Shown: one piece after another, positions 7,252-15,335 of the stretch
Layout: each line of letters starts with the position of its first letter
Position numbering within the stretch: position 1 is the first letter of the stretch
Origin: Chloroflexota bacterium
Lineage (GTDB): Bacteria > Chloroflexota > Anaerolineae > UBA4142
Length of the DNA stretch: 28,773 nt
Direction of reading: 5' to 3'
Assembly: GCA_016199405.1 (NCBI GenBank)
Contig: JACQGS010000223.1
Coordinates: 1-28,773 of the forward strand
Position numbers and translations under genes: made by a program
Notes under the pieces: model-generated
Databases searched by the model: none
Seen by the model: the letters and a program-made list of their open reading frames with translations, nothing else
Told to the model about the DNA's origin: nothing

Positions 7252-8427
7252 CTAATCCAGCCCACGCTCCAAATCCGCGACGATATCGTCCACATCTTCC
7301 AACCCAACCGATAAGCGCACCAACCCATCCGTAACGCCTTGCGATTCGCGTTCCGCGCGCGAGACCACGCTATGCGTCGTCGACGCCGGATGGACGATGA
7401 GCGTGCGCGTATCGCCCAAACTGACCGCCAGCGAACACAACTTCACGGCGTTCATCAAGTGCGCGCCGGCGTCCAAGCCGCCGTGCAACTCAAAGCAAAC
7501 CATTCCGCCAAACCCGCGCATTTGCTTTTGCGCGAGCGCGAATTGTGGATGCGATTCCAATCCCGGATACGAAACCCATTTCACCGCATGCTGCTTTTCA
7601 AGATGCCGCGCGACCGCGAAGGCGTTCGCGTTGTGCCGCTCCATTCGTAACGGCAACGTTTGAATGCCGCGCAGGATCAAATAGGCGTTGAACGGCGCAA
7701 GAATGCCGCCGAAAAATCTTAGCGGCTCGTCCGCACAGCGCTTGATAATCTCACGACTGCCCGCGATCACGCCGCCGACCGCGTCGCCGTGCCCGCCAAA
7801 ATATTTCGTCGCGCTGTGCACGACGACATCAATTCCGAAATCGAGCGGGCGCTGATTGATCGGCGTTGCAAAGGTATTATCGCAAATCGTCGTGATGCCG
7901 CGCGATTTTGCCAGCGCGGCAACCGCGCGTAAATCACACAGCGCGAGAATCGGATTGCCGGGCGATTCAAGATAAATCACTTTGGTATTGGGTTGAATCG
8001 CGCGCTCAATATTTCGCGCGTCGGTCGCGTCCACAAAAGTTGTGGCGATGCCAAGCGCGTGCAATTCGCTTTGCATGAGATGAAAAGTGCTCGGATAAAT
8101 TGCTTTTGCCGCGACGATGTGATCGCCGGCGCGGACAACGTTGAGCAGCGCGGTCGAGATCGCCGCCATGCCGCTGGCGGTCGCGAGCGCGGCTTGCGCA
8201 TTTTCGAGCGCAGCCACGCGCGTTTGCAAGATGTCGACAGTCGGATTGCCCCAGCGCGAATAGACGTAGCCGGCTTTTTCGCCGGCAAAAATCGCCGCGC
8301 CTTCTTCGGCGCTGCCGAGAAAAAAAGTGTTTGCCAAATGTAATGGCGGCACGAGCGCGCCGGTTGCCGGATCCGGCGCTTCGCCGGCGTGAATGGCGAG
8401 CGTGTTAATGCCGAATTGATTTTCCAT
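7252..8427 (-). CDS. Cys/Met metabolism PLP-dependent enzyme (cystathionine gamma-synthase / methionine gamma-lyase / O-acetylhomoserine sulfhydrylase type)
   Basis: 391 residues from the ATG at 8427; a GTG at 8433, directly after the upstream stop, would add two residues. Fold-type I PLP enzyme of the trans-sulfuration family. Visible are YSRWGNPTVD, the ASGMAAIS phosphate-binding region, YLESPGNP, CDNTFATP and the PLP lysine in SATKYFGGHGD (Lys208 from the ATG). The C-terminus has SLGDTRTLIVHPASTTH, typical of the family. Members split, join or replace sulfur groups on homoserine derivatives, and sequence alone does not tell me which reaction applies. The gene starts without a gap after the histidine kinase gene. 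It faces the trehalose gene across a 72-base spacer in which no clear terminator was found. Confidence 0.88.
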   Translation of the reverse strand: MENQFGINTLAIHAGEAPDPATGALVPPLHLANTFFLGSAEEGAAIFAGEKAGYVYSRWGNPTVDILQTRVAALENAQAALATASGMAAISTALLNVVRAGDHIVAAKAIYPSTFHLMQSELHALGIATTFVDATDARNIERAIQPNTKVIYLESPGNPILALCDLRAVAALAKSRGITTICDNTFATPINQRPLDFGIDVVVHSATKYFGGHGDAVGGVIAGSREIIKRCADEPLRFFGGILAPFNAYLILRGIQTLPLRMERHNANAFAVARHLEKQHAVKWVSYPGLESHPQFALAQKQMRGFGGMVCFELHGGLDAGAHLMNAVKLCSLAVSLGDTRTLIVHPASTTHSVVSRAERESQGVTDGLVRLSVGLEDVDDIVADLERGLD

Positions 8428-8433
8428 TACCAC

Positions 8434-10038
8434 TTACATTTTTTCTCTCAACGCCACCGCTTCGCCGATCAAATCCAAGACATCATCTACTTGGAATGGC
8501 TTGTGCACGACGCGATCGACGCCGCTCTCTTTCACTTTGCGCGAATCCAAATCGGCGGACCAGCCCGTCATCAACACCACCAAGACTTTGGGTTTCACTT
8601 TTTTTATTTCGCGCGCGACATCCCAACCGGACATTCCGGGCATTCCCAAATCGGTGACGACTAGATCGAATGCGTTCTCCTTGAAGCGCGCCACGCCCTC
8701 GGCGCCACCGCCGGCGACAATAACGCGATGCCCGCGAAATGCGAGAAATTTGGCGACCACATCACGGATGGTCGGCTCGTCGTCAATAATCAAAATATTC
8801 GCGGCTTGCGTGGGCGGTAGGGTCGCTTTTGCCGGCGCTTCGCTTCCGCCCGCTTCCAGCGGCAACGCCAGCGTAAAGGTCGTGCCCCGTCCGCTCGTGC
8901 TGGCAACCTCGAACGCGCCATTATGCTGTCCGATGACGCGCGCGGCAACACTCAAACCCAAACCCGCATGGCCTGCGCCCTTGGTGGTAAAAAACGGATC
9001 GAAGACACGCCGGCGCAGTGCCTCCGGCATGCCATCGCCGGTGTCCGTCACCGCAACAATCAGTTGTCCAGCTTTGCGCGCGGTCGAGAGCGTGATCAGA
9101 CCGCCGCGCGGCATCGCTTCAATCGCGTTCAGAATCAATTCGATAAAAACTTCGCGCAATTCGGATGGATGCGCCAACACCGGCGGCACGTCGGCGAAAT
9201 CTTTCACCACGTCAATCACCACGCCATTCGATTCGGCTTGATCGCGCCAATAGAAACGCGTAATCTCGGCGGCTTCGCGCAAGAGTTGGTTCAGGTCGGT
9301 GGGCGCAAATTTTTCTTCGCGCGACGTGCGCGCAAATTCCTGCAAACGCCGAACCGTCTGCGCGCCGCCGGCCGCCGTCCGCTGAATCTCTTGCAGTTCG
9401 GAGCGCCAATCCTCTTCATGCACACGCTCCGCCAGTAGTTGGGCGCGCCCGAGCACGCCGGCAAATGCGTTGTTAAGCGAATGCGTCGCGCCAATCGCCA
9501 ATTGTCCGACCGCGCGAATACGCGTGCTCGAAATCAATTGCTCGTGCGCGACTTGGATGTACGCCGCCGCGAGGATTTGGATCGTGCCGTTATAAAGGAG
9601 GTCGAGCGCGTGCAGTGCCATTTCGAGCGCCGGACCGGGCGCATACGCACGCGCCAAAAAGGGCAAGCCGCTTTTTTGATACGCGCGCACCAACTGCACC
9701 AAGCGATCGTACGCCAAACCGGATTGCGCGATCTGCTTACCCCAATCAATGAAACTGGCGTAATAGGCGCTCAAGTCCGCCGAACGCAATCCGCCAAAAA
9801 ACAAATCGACCGCGGCTTCTTGAATGCCGCGAATTACGTCCTCGGGCGGCAAGGGCTCGCGCACTTTTGCTTCGCGATAGACGCGCGTCCAGACCGCGAT
9901 CAATTCATCCGAATAAGGTTGAACGCGCGCGGCGATATCGGCGAGCAGGTGTTGCTGATCGCGCGTTTGCTCTACCACCAAGTCTAGTATTTGATCCGTC
10001 AATGCCAAAGGCACTTTCAGCGCGCGTGGTTCAGTCAT
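8434..10038 (-). CDS. Hybrid sensor histidine kinase with C-terminal receiver domain
   Basis: 534 residues from the ATG at 10038, chosen because GGAG lies 6 bases upstream (an ATG at 10062 would fall in a hairpin). Residues 1-~170 are a helical sensor region that looks like RsbRD/globin-type four-helix sensors, without membrane segments, so it is probably cytoplasmic. The dimerisation helix carries THSLNN with His186; most relatives have Glu or Asp where this has Ser187. The ATPase domain has LILNAIEAM (N box), DTGDGMP, FDPFFTTK and GLGLS. A receiver domain (~415-534) has IIDDE, acceptor Asp463 (VTDLGMPG), MTGW and KPF. Signal and target are unknown. The PLP enzyme gene follows directly. Confidence 0.9.
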   Translation of the reverse strand: MTEPRALKVPLALTDQILDLVVEQTRDQQHLLADIAARVQPYSDELIAVWTRVYREAKVREPLPPEDVIRGIQEAAVDLFFGGLRSADLSAYYASFIDWGKQIAQSGLAYDRLVQLVRAYQKSGLPFLARAYAPGPALEMALHALDLLYNGTIQILAAAYIQVAHEQLISSTRIRAVGQLAIGATHSLNNAFAGVLGRAQLLAERVHEEDWRSELQEIQRTAAGGAQTVRRLQEFARTSREEKFAPTDLNQLLREAAEITRFYWRDQAESNGVVIDVVKDFADVPPVLAHPSELREVFIELILNAIEAMPRGGLITLSTARKAGQLIVAVTDTGDGMPEALRRRVFDPFFTTKGAGHAGLGLSVAARVIGQHNGAFEVASTSGRGTTFTLALPLEAGGSEAPAKATLPPTQAANILIIDDEPTIRDVVAKFLAFRGHRVIVAGGGAEGVARFKENAFDLVVTDLGMPGMSGWDVAREIKKVKPKVLVVLMTGWSADLDSRKVKESGVDRVVHKPFQVDDVLDLIGEAVALREKM

Positions 10039-10050
10039 AAGCATCTCCAA

Positions 10051-10094
10051 GACCCACCCCATCCGTGCCCTTCGGGCAGTGGATGGGGTGGGTC
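10051..10094. repeat. Perfect-stem hairpin between the CAP and kinase genes
   Basis: GACCCACCCCATCC (10051-10064) and GGATGGGGTGGGTC (10081-10094) are perfect reverse complements. Between them TGCCC-TTC-GGGCA forms an inner stem, with one base pair disrupted. The hairpin begins at the stop codon of the CAP gene and ends just before the kinase ribosome binding site. No T-run follows, so it is more likely a REP-like element or RNA stabiliser than a classical terminator. Confidence 0.75.
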
Positions 10095-10876
10095 TAATCC
10101 GAAAACACCTGCGTCACCGTCATTCGCCGACCATCCTCACTGACCGCCAGTCCCACGCCGGTCCGTTGATAGCGCAACGAGAAAATATTTTCGCGATGCT
10201 CCGGGCTTTTGAGCCAATCGTCCACAAAACGCTGCGCCAGTTCCGCGGTGCTATAACGCGCAGCCACCGTCAGCGCGCTGGGCACAAATCCCGTTTCATT
10301 CTTAATCTCGGCAATATTTTCGCCGGCATAGCTATAAGTAAACTTGCTCGCTTGCAAATAGCGCAGCAACGGGTCTTGCCCGGTTTCGGGATCGTGGTGA
10401 CTGAAATAATTTCGCGCCAGCATATCCCGACTGCGGTCGCCGGCAATGCGCGCCAGCGTCGCATGGGAACGCAACAAGCCGATGCCGCGTTGCGCCCGCG
10501 CCGTATTGATACCGTCAATGATCAACCGCGCGGTTTCAAAAAGATCTGCTTTGGGTTGAATTGCCGGCGTGCGCCCGGCGACGATGGTCGGAACGCGTAA
10601 CTCCCAACCGGTTTGGAGCAGAGACGGATCGCGCGCTAAATCTGGATATTCATCCCCGTTCAACGCGATCAGTTGCTCGACGGTCGTGCGATAACGCGCC
10701 GCAATCGCGCCCAACGTATCGCCTTCTTTGACACGGTACGTTTCAAATGCCAGCGACGCCGCCGGCGTGGGCGGGGCGCCGATCAGCGCTTGCACTGCCG
10801 CGCAACCCATTAGCCAGAGCGTGGCGATGTTCAAAGCGGCTACGATTATTATCTTGGATTTCCAAACGCGATGCAA
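10094..10876 (-). CDS. LysM and CAP (SCP/PR1) domain lipoprotein
   Basis: 260 residues. A hydrophobic N-terminus ends in LWLMGC, a plausible lipobox with Cys25, so the mature protein should be anchored outside the membrane. Residues ~47-96 form one LysM domain (YRVKEGDTLGAIAARY and an LNG motif) that binds peptidoglycan glycan. Residues ~110-258 are a CAP domain, with HATLARIAGDRSRDML, FSHHDPETG, YAGENIA and SPEHRENI motifs. Bacterial CAP proteins are secreted; their activity is mostly unknown. The start is TTG (10876), with GAGGA about 11 bases upstream overlapping the stop of the preceding lipoprotein gene. The gene ends at the hairpin 10051-10094. Confidence 0.88.
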   Translation of the reverse strand: MHRVWKSKIIIVAALNIATLWLMGCAAVQALIGAPPTPAASLAFETYRVKEGDTLGAIAARYRTTVEQLIALNGDEYPDLARDPSLLQTGWELRVPTIVAGRTPAIQPKADLFETARLIIDGINTARAQRGIGLLRSHATLARIAGDRSRDMLARNYFSHHDPETGQDPLLRYLQASKFTYSYAGENIAEIKNETGFVPSALTVAARYSTAELAQRFVDDWLKSPEHRENIFSLRYQRTGVGLAVSEDGRRMTVTQVFSD

Positions 10877-10891
10877 TGGGATTTGTTTCCT

Positions 10892-12442
10892 CTATGGTTT
10901 GGGGATGCCCCACATCGCCGCGCCGGTCACGGCGAATGAATTCGTCGCGGCGTTGTGAATACGCGTATACTCGCCGGCTTTTTGAAGGTGCCCATCTTTT
11001 TTCACGGAAAAGTAAGCATAGCGGTTGTTGATACATCCCGCCGGACAATCGTCCCACCCTTCCCAAAACACCAAATCCCAACCATCGCTTCGCTCGATCA
11101 CCGTGATGTCGGTCGAACCGCCGATGATGCCGGCTTTGGCTTTGCCAATCTTGGCGACTTCCGGATAACGCGATTTCACCGTGGCAATCGCGGCATCGGC
11201 GTTGGCGATGAGTGCAGACGTTGGCGTCGGATCAATCATCACGGAAATTTTCTCCACGCGGCGCGCTTCAAGATAACTCGTGCCGAGCCGCACATAGACT
11301 ACCGTCGCGCGCAAGCGCACCACATTCCAAACATCGCGCGGCGAATTCAGATCGAAACCGGCGGGCGGCGCGCCGGTCACGTACATCGCGCCGGTCGCAT
11401 CCGCGATCACCCAATCACTTTTTGATTTCGGCGGATTGCCCTGCGCCTCGCCCAAAATATTCGCGCCGCGATAATAACCGACGACCTCGAACGTGCGACC
11501 ATCGAATTCGCGCGGCGCGCTCACAATCGGCCCAATCCAATCCGTGAGCGGGAACGCACGCGGCAAGTTCGGCGCAAAGCGGACGCGATAAACGCGTTCG
11601 CCTTCGCGAAAGAGCGTGTTCGGATATTGCCGGCTCACCAGCGCGGCAAGCGCGGCGTAGTGCGGCGCGGCGATCGTTATGCCCTCGCCCGCGTCCGCGA
11701 GTTTGACGCTCGCGTTCGTCCATTCGCCAATTGGAACGTTCGCGCCGAAATCGCTCGACGCGCCGGCGAGCGTCGCTTGCAAATAGCCGTCGCTCGGCGC
11801 AAAGGTTTGCGCGTCCGCCGGTCGGGTTTGCGCGATGCGACCAAATGCTTCCATGAAATTCTGCGGCGTGCCCTGAAAGCCGGCGGCATAAACGCTCACA
11901 TTTTTTGCTTTGTTCAAATAGACCGTGATGCTCCACGTCGGCATATCGGTGGGCGCGGGCTTGGGATGATAATGCGCGTCGAGTGAAAAGAAACTCGCTT
12001 GATTCAGAGAATTCAAAAGCGCTTGGATTTCTTTTTCCGAAACGAAACCGGTTTTCACCACCGCGTCCAAACCGGATGCCGGGCTGACGCGCTCGCCGGC
12101 AAAAACGACTAGCCCATCGGCATAAAGCCGGTACGCCGTGACGTGCGCGTTGCGCGGCGTCGGCGCGAAGCCGCCGCTAATATCCGCTTCGATCAAAAGC
12201 GCGCGTGGATTTTTGTCGTAACTAATGCGCGCCGGTGTTACCGGTGGCGCGAGCGTCGCGGAAGGCAAAGGCGTCGCGGTCTCTGACGCGGGCAGAGGGG
12301 AAATTGGTTCAGAAAAAAGTGTTGGCGTAAGGGTTGGAGCAGCGGTGGGTTCGCGCGTGGGCGGAATCAGACGCGTCGGAGTTGCCAGCGGCGCGCACGC
12401 GGAGAGAAACAAAAGCAATCCGATAAACCGCTGCATAAACAT
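10892..12442 (-). CDS. Large lipoprotein of unknown function
   Basis: 516 residues, starting MFMQRF; the second ATG (12436) is also possible. A short hydrophobic signal ends in LLLFLSAC, a good lipobox. A Pro/Thr-rich linker (~20-70) follows, typical of Chloroflexota lipoproteins. I do not recognise the rest with certainty. Residues ~75-260 include DAVVKTGFVSEKEIQALL, and residues ~300-400 include a segment (DGRTFEVVGYYRGANI, then VIADATGAMYVTG) that looks like an OB-fold. The final ~90 residues have an ERSDGWDLVFWEGWDDCPAG stretch. It heads a unit with the LysM-CAP gene. A promoter at 12452-12480 lies so close that the mRNA may be nearly leaderless. Confidence 0.75.
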   Translation of the reverse strand: MFMQRFIGLLLFLSACAPLATPTRLIPPTREPTAAPTLTPTLFSEPISPLPASETATPLPSATLAPPVTPARISYDKNPRALLIEADISGGFAPTPRNAHVTAYRLYADGLVVFAGERVSPASGLDAVVKTGFVSEKEIQALLNSLNQASFFSLDAHYHPKPAPTDMPTWSITVYLNKAKNVSVYAAGFQGTPQNFMEAFGRIAQTRPADAQTFAPSDGYLQATLAGASSDFGANVPIGEWTNASVKLADAGEGITIAAPHYAALAALVSRQYPNTLFREGERVYRVRFAPNLPRAFPLTDWIGPIVSAPREFDGRTFEVVGYYRGANILGEAQGNPPKSKSDWVIADATGAMYVTGAPPAGFDLNSPRDVWNVVRLRATVVYVRLGTSYLEARRVEKISVMIDPTPTSALIANADAAIATVKSRYPEVAKIGKAKAGIIGGSTDITVIERSDGWDLVFWEGWDDCPAGCINNRYAYFSVKKDGHLQKAGEYTRIHNAATNSFAVTGAAMWGIPKP

Positions 12443-12451
12443 CGCGCGAGT

Positions 12452-12480
12452 ATCTTACCACATCCACGTGAGCGCGTCAA
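12452..12480 (-). promoter_or_regulatory. Sigma70-type promoter for the large lipoprotein gene
   Basis: On the minus strand TTGACG (12480-12475), 17 bases, then TAAGAT (12457-12452). The expected start of transcription, about 7 bases further, is near 12445. The ATGs are at 12442 and 12436, which leaves almost no room for a ribosome binding site. Confidence 0.65.
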
Positions 12481-12536
12481 AGAATTTTTGATTTAGCCCA
12501 TCGAACGCGCGCAAAAACATGCGCCTGAAGCAAAAC

Positions 12537-12565
12537 GAGCCACTCGAAATCGAATCGAGTGGCTC
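12537..12565 (-). terminator. Rho-independent terminator after tatA
   Basis: GAGCCACTCG and CGAGTGGCTC form a perfect 10-bp stem around a 9-base loop. Read on the minus strand it is followed by GTTTTGC, a modest T-run. It lies 20 bases past the stop of the second tatA gene and would end the secD-secF-tatA unit. Confidence 0.7.
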
Positions 12566-12585
12566 TTGCTATTGCAAACTTTTTT

Positions 12586-12789
12586 TCACACTTTCGGCGG
12601 CGCTTTCTTCTCTTGATTCGTCGGCTTCTCGAGTTCTGCCGGCCGATCCGGCGTTCCTTTAGTGACGTCCTGAATCTCTTTGATGGTCTTGCCGAGCGCG
12701 CGCCCGAGTTCAGGCAACCGGTTGGGGCCGAAAATGAGCAAGGCGACCACCAGGATGATGACCAAATGAGTGGGTTGCAAACCAAACAT
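12586..12789 (-). CDS. tatA: Twin-arginine translocase subunit TatA/TatE (second copy)
   Basis: 67 residues, a standard compact TatA. It has a membrane helix (about 6-20, HLVIILVVALLIF), the FGPNRLPELG hinge, an amphipathic helix (RALGKTIKEIQD) and a short charged tail rich in Lys and Pro. AAAGGAGG lies upstream of the ATG. It follows secF by 24 bases and precedes a terminator, so secD, secF and this tatA form one export operon. It shares only the family motifs with the TatA at 3994-4278. Confidence 0.93.
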   Translation of the reverse strand: MFGLQPTHLVIILVVALLIFGPNRLPELGRALGKTIKEIQDVTKGTPDRPAELEKPTNQEKKAPPKV

Positions 12790-12813
12790 TGAGGCGCCTC
12801 CTTTTCCTACATT

Positions 12814-13761
12814 TCATGCCGTCGCTTGGCGCGTTTTGTTGCGGCGGAAAAATTTGCCGATCTCGCCATTCTCCCAAACCACCAACAACGGCGCGGCGTT
12901 GAAGATGGACGAATACGCTCCGCTCAAGATACCAATGAAGAGGGTGACCACGAATTGGCGAACCGTTACGCCGCCGAAAAGAATCAACGCGGCGAGCGTA
13001 AAGAGCACGGTAAGTTGCGTGTTGATCGAGCGGTCGAGCGTTTGCAAAATGCTATGATTGACAACGGTCTCAAATTCGATGCCGCGCAAGCGGCTCGTGT
13101 TTTCACGAATGCGATCGAAGACCACAATCGTATCGTGGACGGAAAAGCCGATCACGGTAAGAAGCGCGGTGAGAAACAGCGAGTCAACTTCCCAGCCCAA
13201 CGCCAAGCCAAAAATTGCCGCCGCGCCCAGCACGACCAGCACGTCGTGGAGCATTGCGACAATCGCGCAGACACCGTAACGGAACGGCTGCGGCACCCGG
13301 CGAAACGCGTACGTGATATAAAGTAAAATGCCGATCGCGGCGATCGCCGCCGCGAAGCCGGCGCGTTCCGCGACTTCCGCGCCAACCGCCGGTCCCACCG
13401 ATTCCGCGCGTTGTTCGGTGAATTCGCCGATGCTCGTGCGCAACGCATTCTCGATGTTGACCTTCGCATCCGTTGTGAGTTCCTTGGTCCGAATGATCAA
13501 CGTGTCAGTCCCGGACGGCTGAACGTGCACGTCATTCGCGCTCAAACCGAAATCGCCAAAGACGCGGACGACCTCATCGGTCTTGAACGTCTGGGCTTTC
13601 GCAAATTTCAATTCCAAAATCGTGCCGCCGGTAAAATCAATCGCGAGTTTGAACGGCAAGCCGGTCTGGGACCAGGTAATCCCCATCGCGATCAAACCCG
13701 GGATAATCACGAGCAGCGAGATCGCAAAGTACCAATAGCGTTTGCCAACAATATTCAGCAC
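12814..13761 (-). CDS. secF: Protein-export membrane protein SecF
   Basis: About 315 residues from the GTG at 13761, chosen because GGAGG lies 4-5 bases upstream; earlier in-frame starts would overlap the end of secD. SecF works with SecD to pull translocating proteins out of the SecYEG channel using the proton gradient. Visible are an N-terminal membrane helix, the periplasmic IDFTGGTILELKF segment, and the C-terminal block of helices with SVHDTIVVFDRIREN and ILFGGVTVRQFVVTL. Length and motifs are normal. It lies 40 bases after secD and 24 bases before tatA. Confidence 0.95.
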   Translation of the reverse strand: MLNIVGKRYWYFAISLLVIIPGLIAMGITWSQTGLPFKLAIDFTGGTILELKFAKAQTFKTDEVVRVFGDFGLSANDVHVQPSGTDTLIIRTKELTTDAKVNIENALRTSIGEFTEQRAESVGPAVGAEVAERAGFAAAIAAIGILLYITYAFRRVPQPFRYGVCAIVAMLHDVLVVLGAAAIFGLALGWEVDSLFLTALLTVIGFSVHDTIVVFDRIRENTSRLRGIEFETVVNHSILQTLDRSINTQLTVLFTLAALILFGGVTVRQFVVTLFIGILSGAYSSIFNAAPLLVVWENGEIGKFFRRNKTRQATA

Positions 13762-13801
13762 GAGTCCTCCGAAATTCAACGAGTCCAGTCCGGCGCGGCG
13801 A

Positions 13802-15268
13802 TTACGCTTTTTTCCGCTCGACGCCGAACAACCACATGTTTTCCGTAATCCCCAGATCAATGACCAAACGTAGGAAGGTGCGCGTCACCGTGATCGCGGT
13901 GAACAAACTCACCAACACGCCGATCGCGAGCGTCAGCGCGAAGCCGGCGACGATGCTCGCGCCAAAGTTCGTGCCGAACCAAAACAAAATCGCGCAGGTG
14001 ATCAGCGTCGAGCTGTTCGAATCGCGAATGGAGGGCCACGCGCGCGCAAAGCCGGTTTCGATCGCGAGCACCAGCGTGCGTCCTGCGCGCAATTCTTCCT
14101 TCATCCGCTCAAAGATCAGAATGTTCGCATCCACTGCCAGCCCCACCGAAAGAATAAAACCGGCAATGCCCGGCAGGGTCAGCGTCACAAACGAAAAGAA
14201 GGGCGGGATGCCGAATTTGTAAATCGCGAAAACGATCAACGAGTAGATGATCAGCGCGAGGTCGGCGAGAAAACCGGGCAAGCGATAGTAAAGGAGCATG
14301 AAGAGCATGACGATGATCAAGCCCACCGCGCCGGCAACGATGCTCTTTTGAACCGAGTCGCGGCCGAGCGTAGGACCAATCGCGCTCGATCCTAATACCT
14401 TGAGCGGAATCGGCAGCGAGCCGTATTTCAGTTGGACGACGAGACGATTGGCTTCCTCCAGCGTAAAGCGTCCCTCGATGATGCCGCTTCCGCCCGTAAT
14501 TGCACTGCGAATCACCGGCGACGAGATAACCGTCTTGTCCATCGTGATCGCGAGAAATTTTCCGACGTTGCGGCTGGTGTAATCCGCAAAAATTTTGCCG
14601 CCGTCGTCGTCGAATGAAAATTGAATGTACGGTTGATTCGTGGTTTGGCTGAAGGCGACGCTCGCGGAGCGCAAGTATTTGCCGGTCAGCACGGTCCGAA
14701 ACGTTCCCACAGTGGGAGAAATCGGCGCGGTCGTCGTTATATTTGCGGATGCCGTTATCGTTGCGGTGGGTGACGGAAGCGGCGTCGCCGTCGCGGGCAA
14801 AGGCGTAGGCGTCGGCTGTCCCGGAACGACGACGGTCGAAAGCCCGGTCGTGGCAACCTTTTGCCCTTCGTTCAAGCCGGCATCGCCCGCGTCGATAAAT
14901 TCCAAAAGTCCGGTGCCGCCAAAGGTCCGAATCGCATCGTCCGGATTCGCAATCCCGGGGAGTTGGACGATAATCCGGCATTTGCCGAGTCGCTGAATCA
15001 GCGGCTCAGCGACGCCCAAGCCGTTGATGCGATTTTCGACGATGGCTTTCGCCGCTTGCATGGACTCCTCGGTAACGGTTTGGCAATCCGGCGTATCGGC
15101 TTCCAGCAAAACTTGCAAGCCGCCCTGCAAATCCAATCCTTCGTGAACGCGAATATCGCGTTTGAACGGACCGAGATCCAAACCGGGATTATTCGGCTGA
15201 TCAATCCAAGCGGTGATGAGCGTAATAAAGATGACGACGCCAAGCAGAAAATAGTTGCGTTCGCGCAT
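13802..15268 (-). CDS. secD: Protein translocase subunit SecD
   Basis: 488 residues from the ATG at 15268 (MRERNYFLLG). A TTG 24 bases upstream is in frame, but GGAGG lies between the two, so the ATG is preferred even though the spacing (14) is long. SecD motifs are clear: GLDLQGGLQVLLE after the first membrane helix, NRINGLGVAEP, QLPGI, a KYGSLPIPL segment, and the membrane motif GLAVDANILIFERMKEE. The first periplasmic domain carries a Thr/Pro/Ala-rich insert of about 35 residues (after VVVPGQ), which most SecD proteins lack. It has its own promoter (15306-15334) and is first of secD-secF-tatA. Confidence 0.95.
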   Translation of the reverse strand: MRERNYFLLGVVIFITLITAWIDQPNNPGLDLGPFKRDIRVHEGLDLQGGLQVLLEADTPDCQTVTEESMQAAKAIVENRINGLGVAEPLIQRLGKCRIIVQLPGIANPDDAIRTFGGTGLLEFIDAGDAGLNEGQKVATTGLSTVVVPGQPTPTPLPATATPLPSPTATITASANITTTAPISPTVGTFRTVLTGKYLRSASVAFSQTTNQPYIQFSFDDDGGKIFADYTSRNVGKFLAITMDKTVISSPVIRSAITGGSGIIEGRFTLEEANRLVVQLKYGSLPIPLKVLGSSAIGPTLGRDSVQKSIVAGAVGLIIVMLFMLLYYRLPGFLADLALIIYSLIVFAIYKFGIPPFFSFVTLTLPGIAGFILSVGLAVDANILIFERMKEELRAGRTLVLAIETGFARAWPSIRDSNSSTLITCAILFWFGTNFGASIVAGFALTLAIGVLVSLFTAITVTRTFLRLVIDLGITENMWLFGVERKKA

Positions 15269-15305
15269 GATGAATTGTTTATCCTCCGACAATCAAACGA
15301 AAACG

Positions 15306-15334
15306 ATTATATGTGATGTAAGACAAAGAGGCAA
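15306..15334 (-). promoter_or_regulatory. Sigma70-type promoter for secD-secF-tatA
   Basis: On the minus strand TTGCCT (15334-15329), 17 bases, then TATAAT (15311-15306). The -35 touches the stop codon of the upstream amidohydrolase gene. The predicted transcript starts about 30 bases before the secD ATG. Confidence 0.7.
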
Positions 15335-15335
15335 G

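Noticed and set aside
10039..10062. Upstream ATG start for the histidine kinase
   Set aside because: It lies in the hairpin 10051-10094; the ATG at 10038 has GGAG at good spacing.
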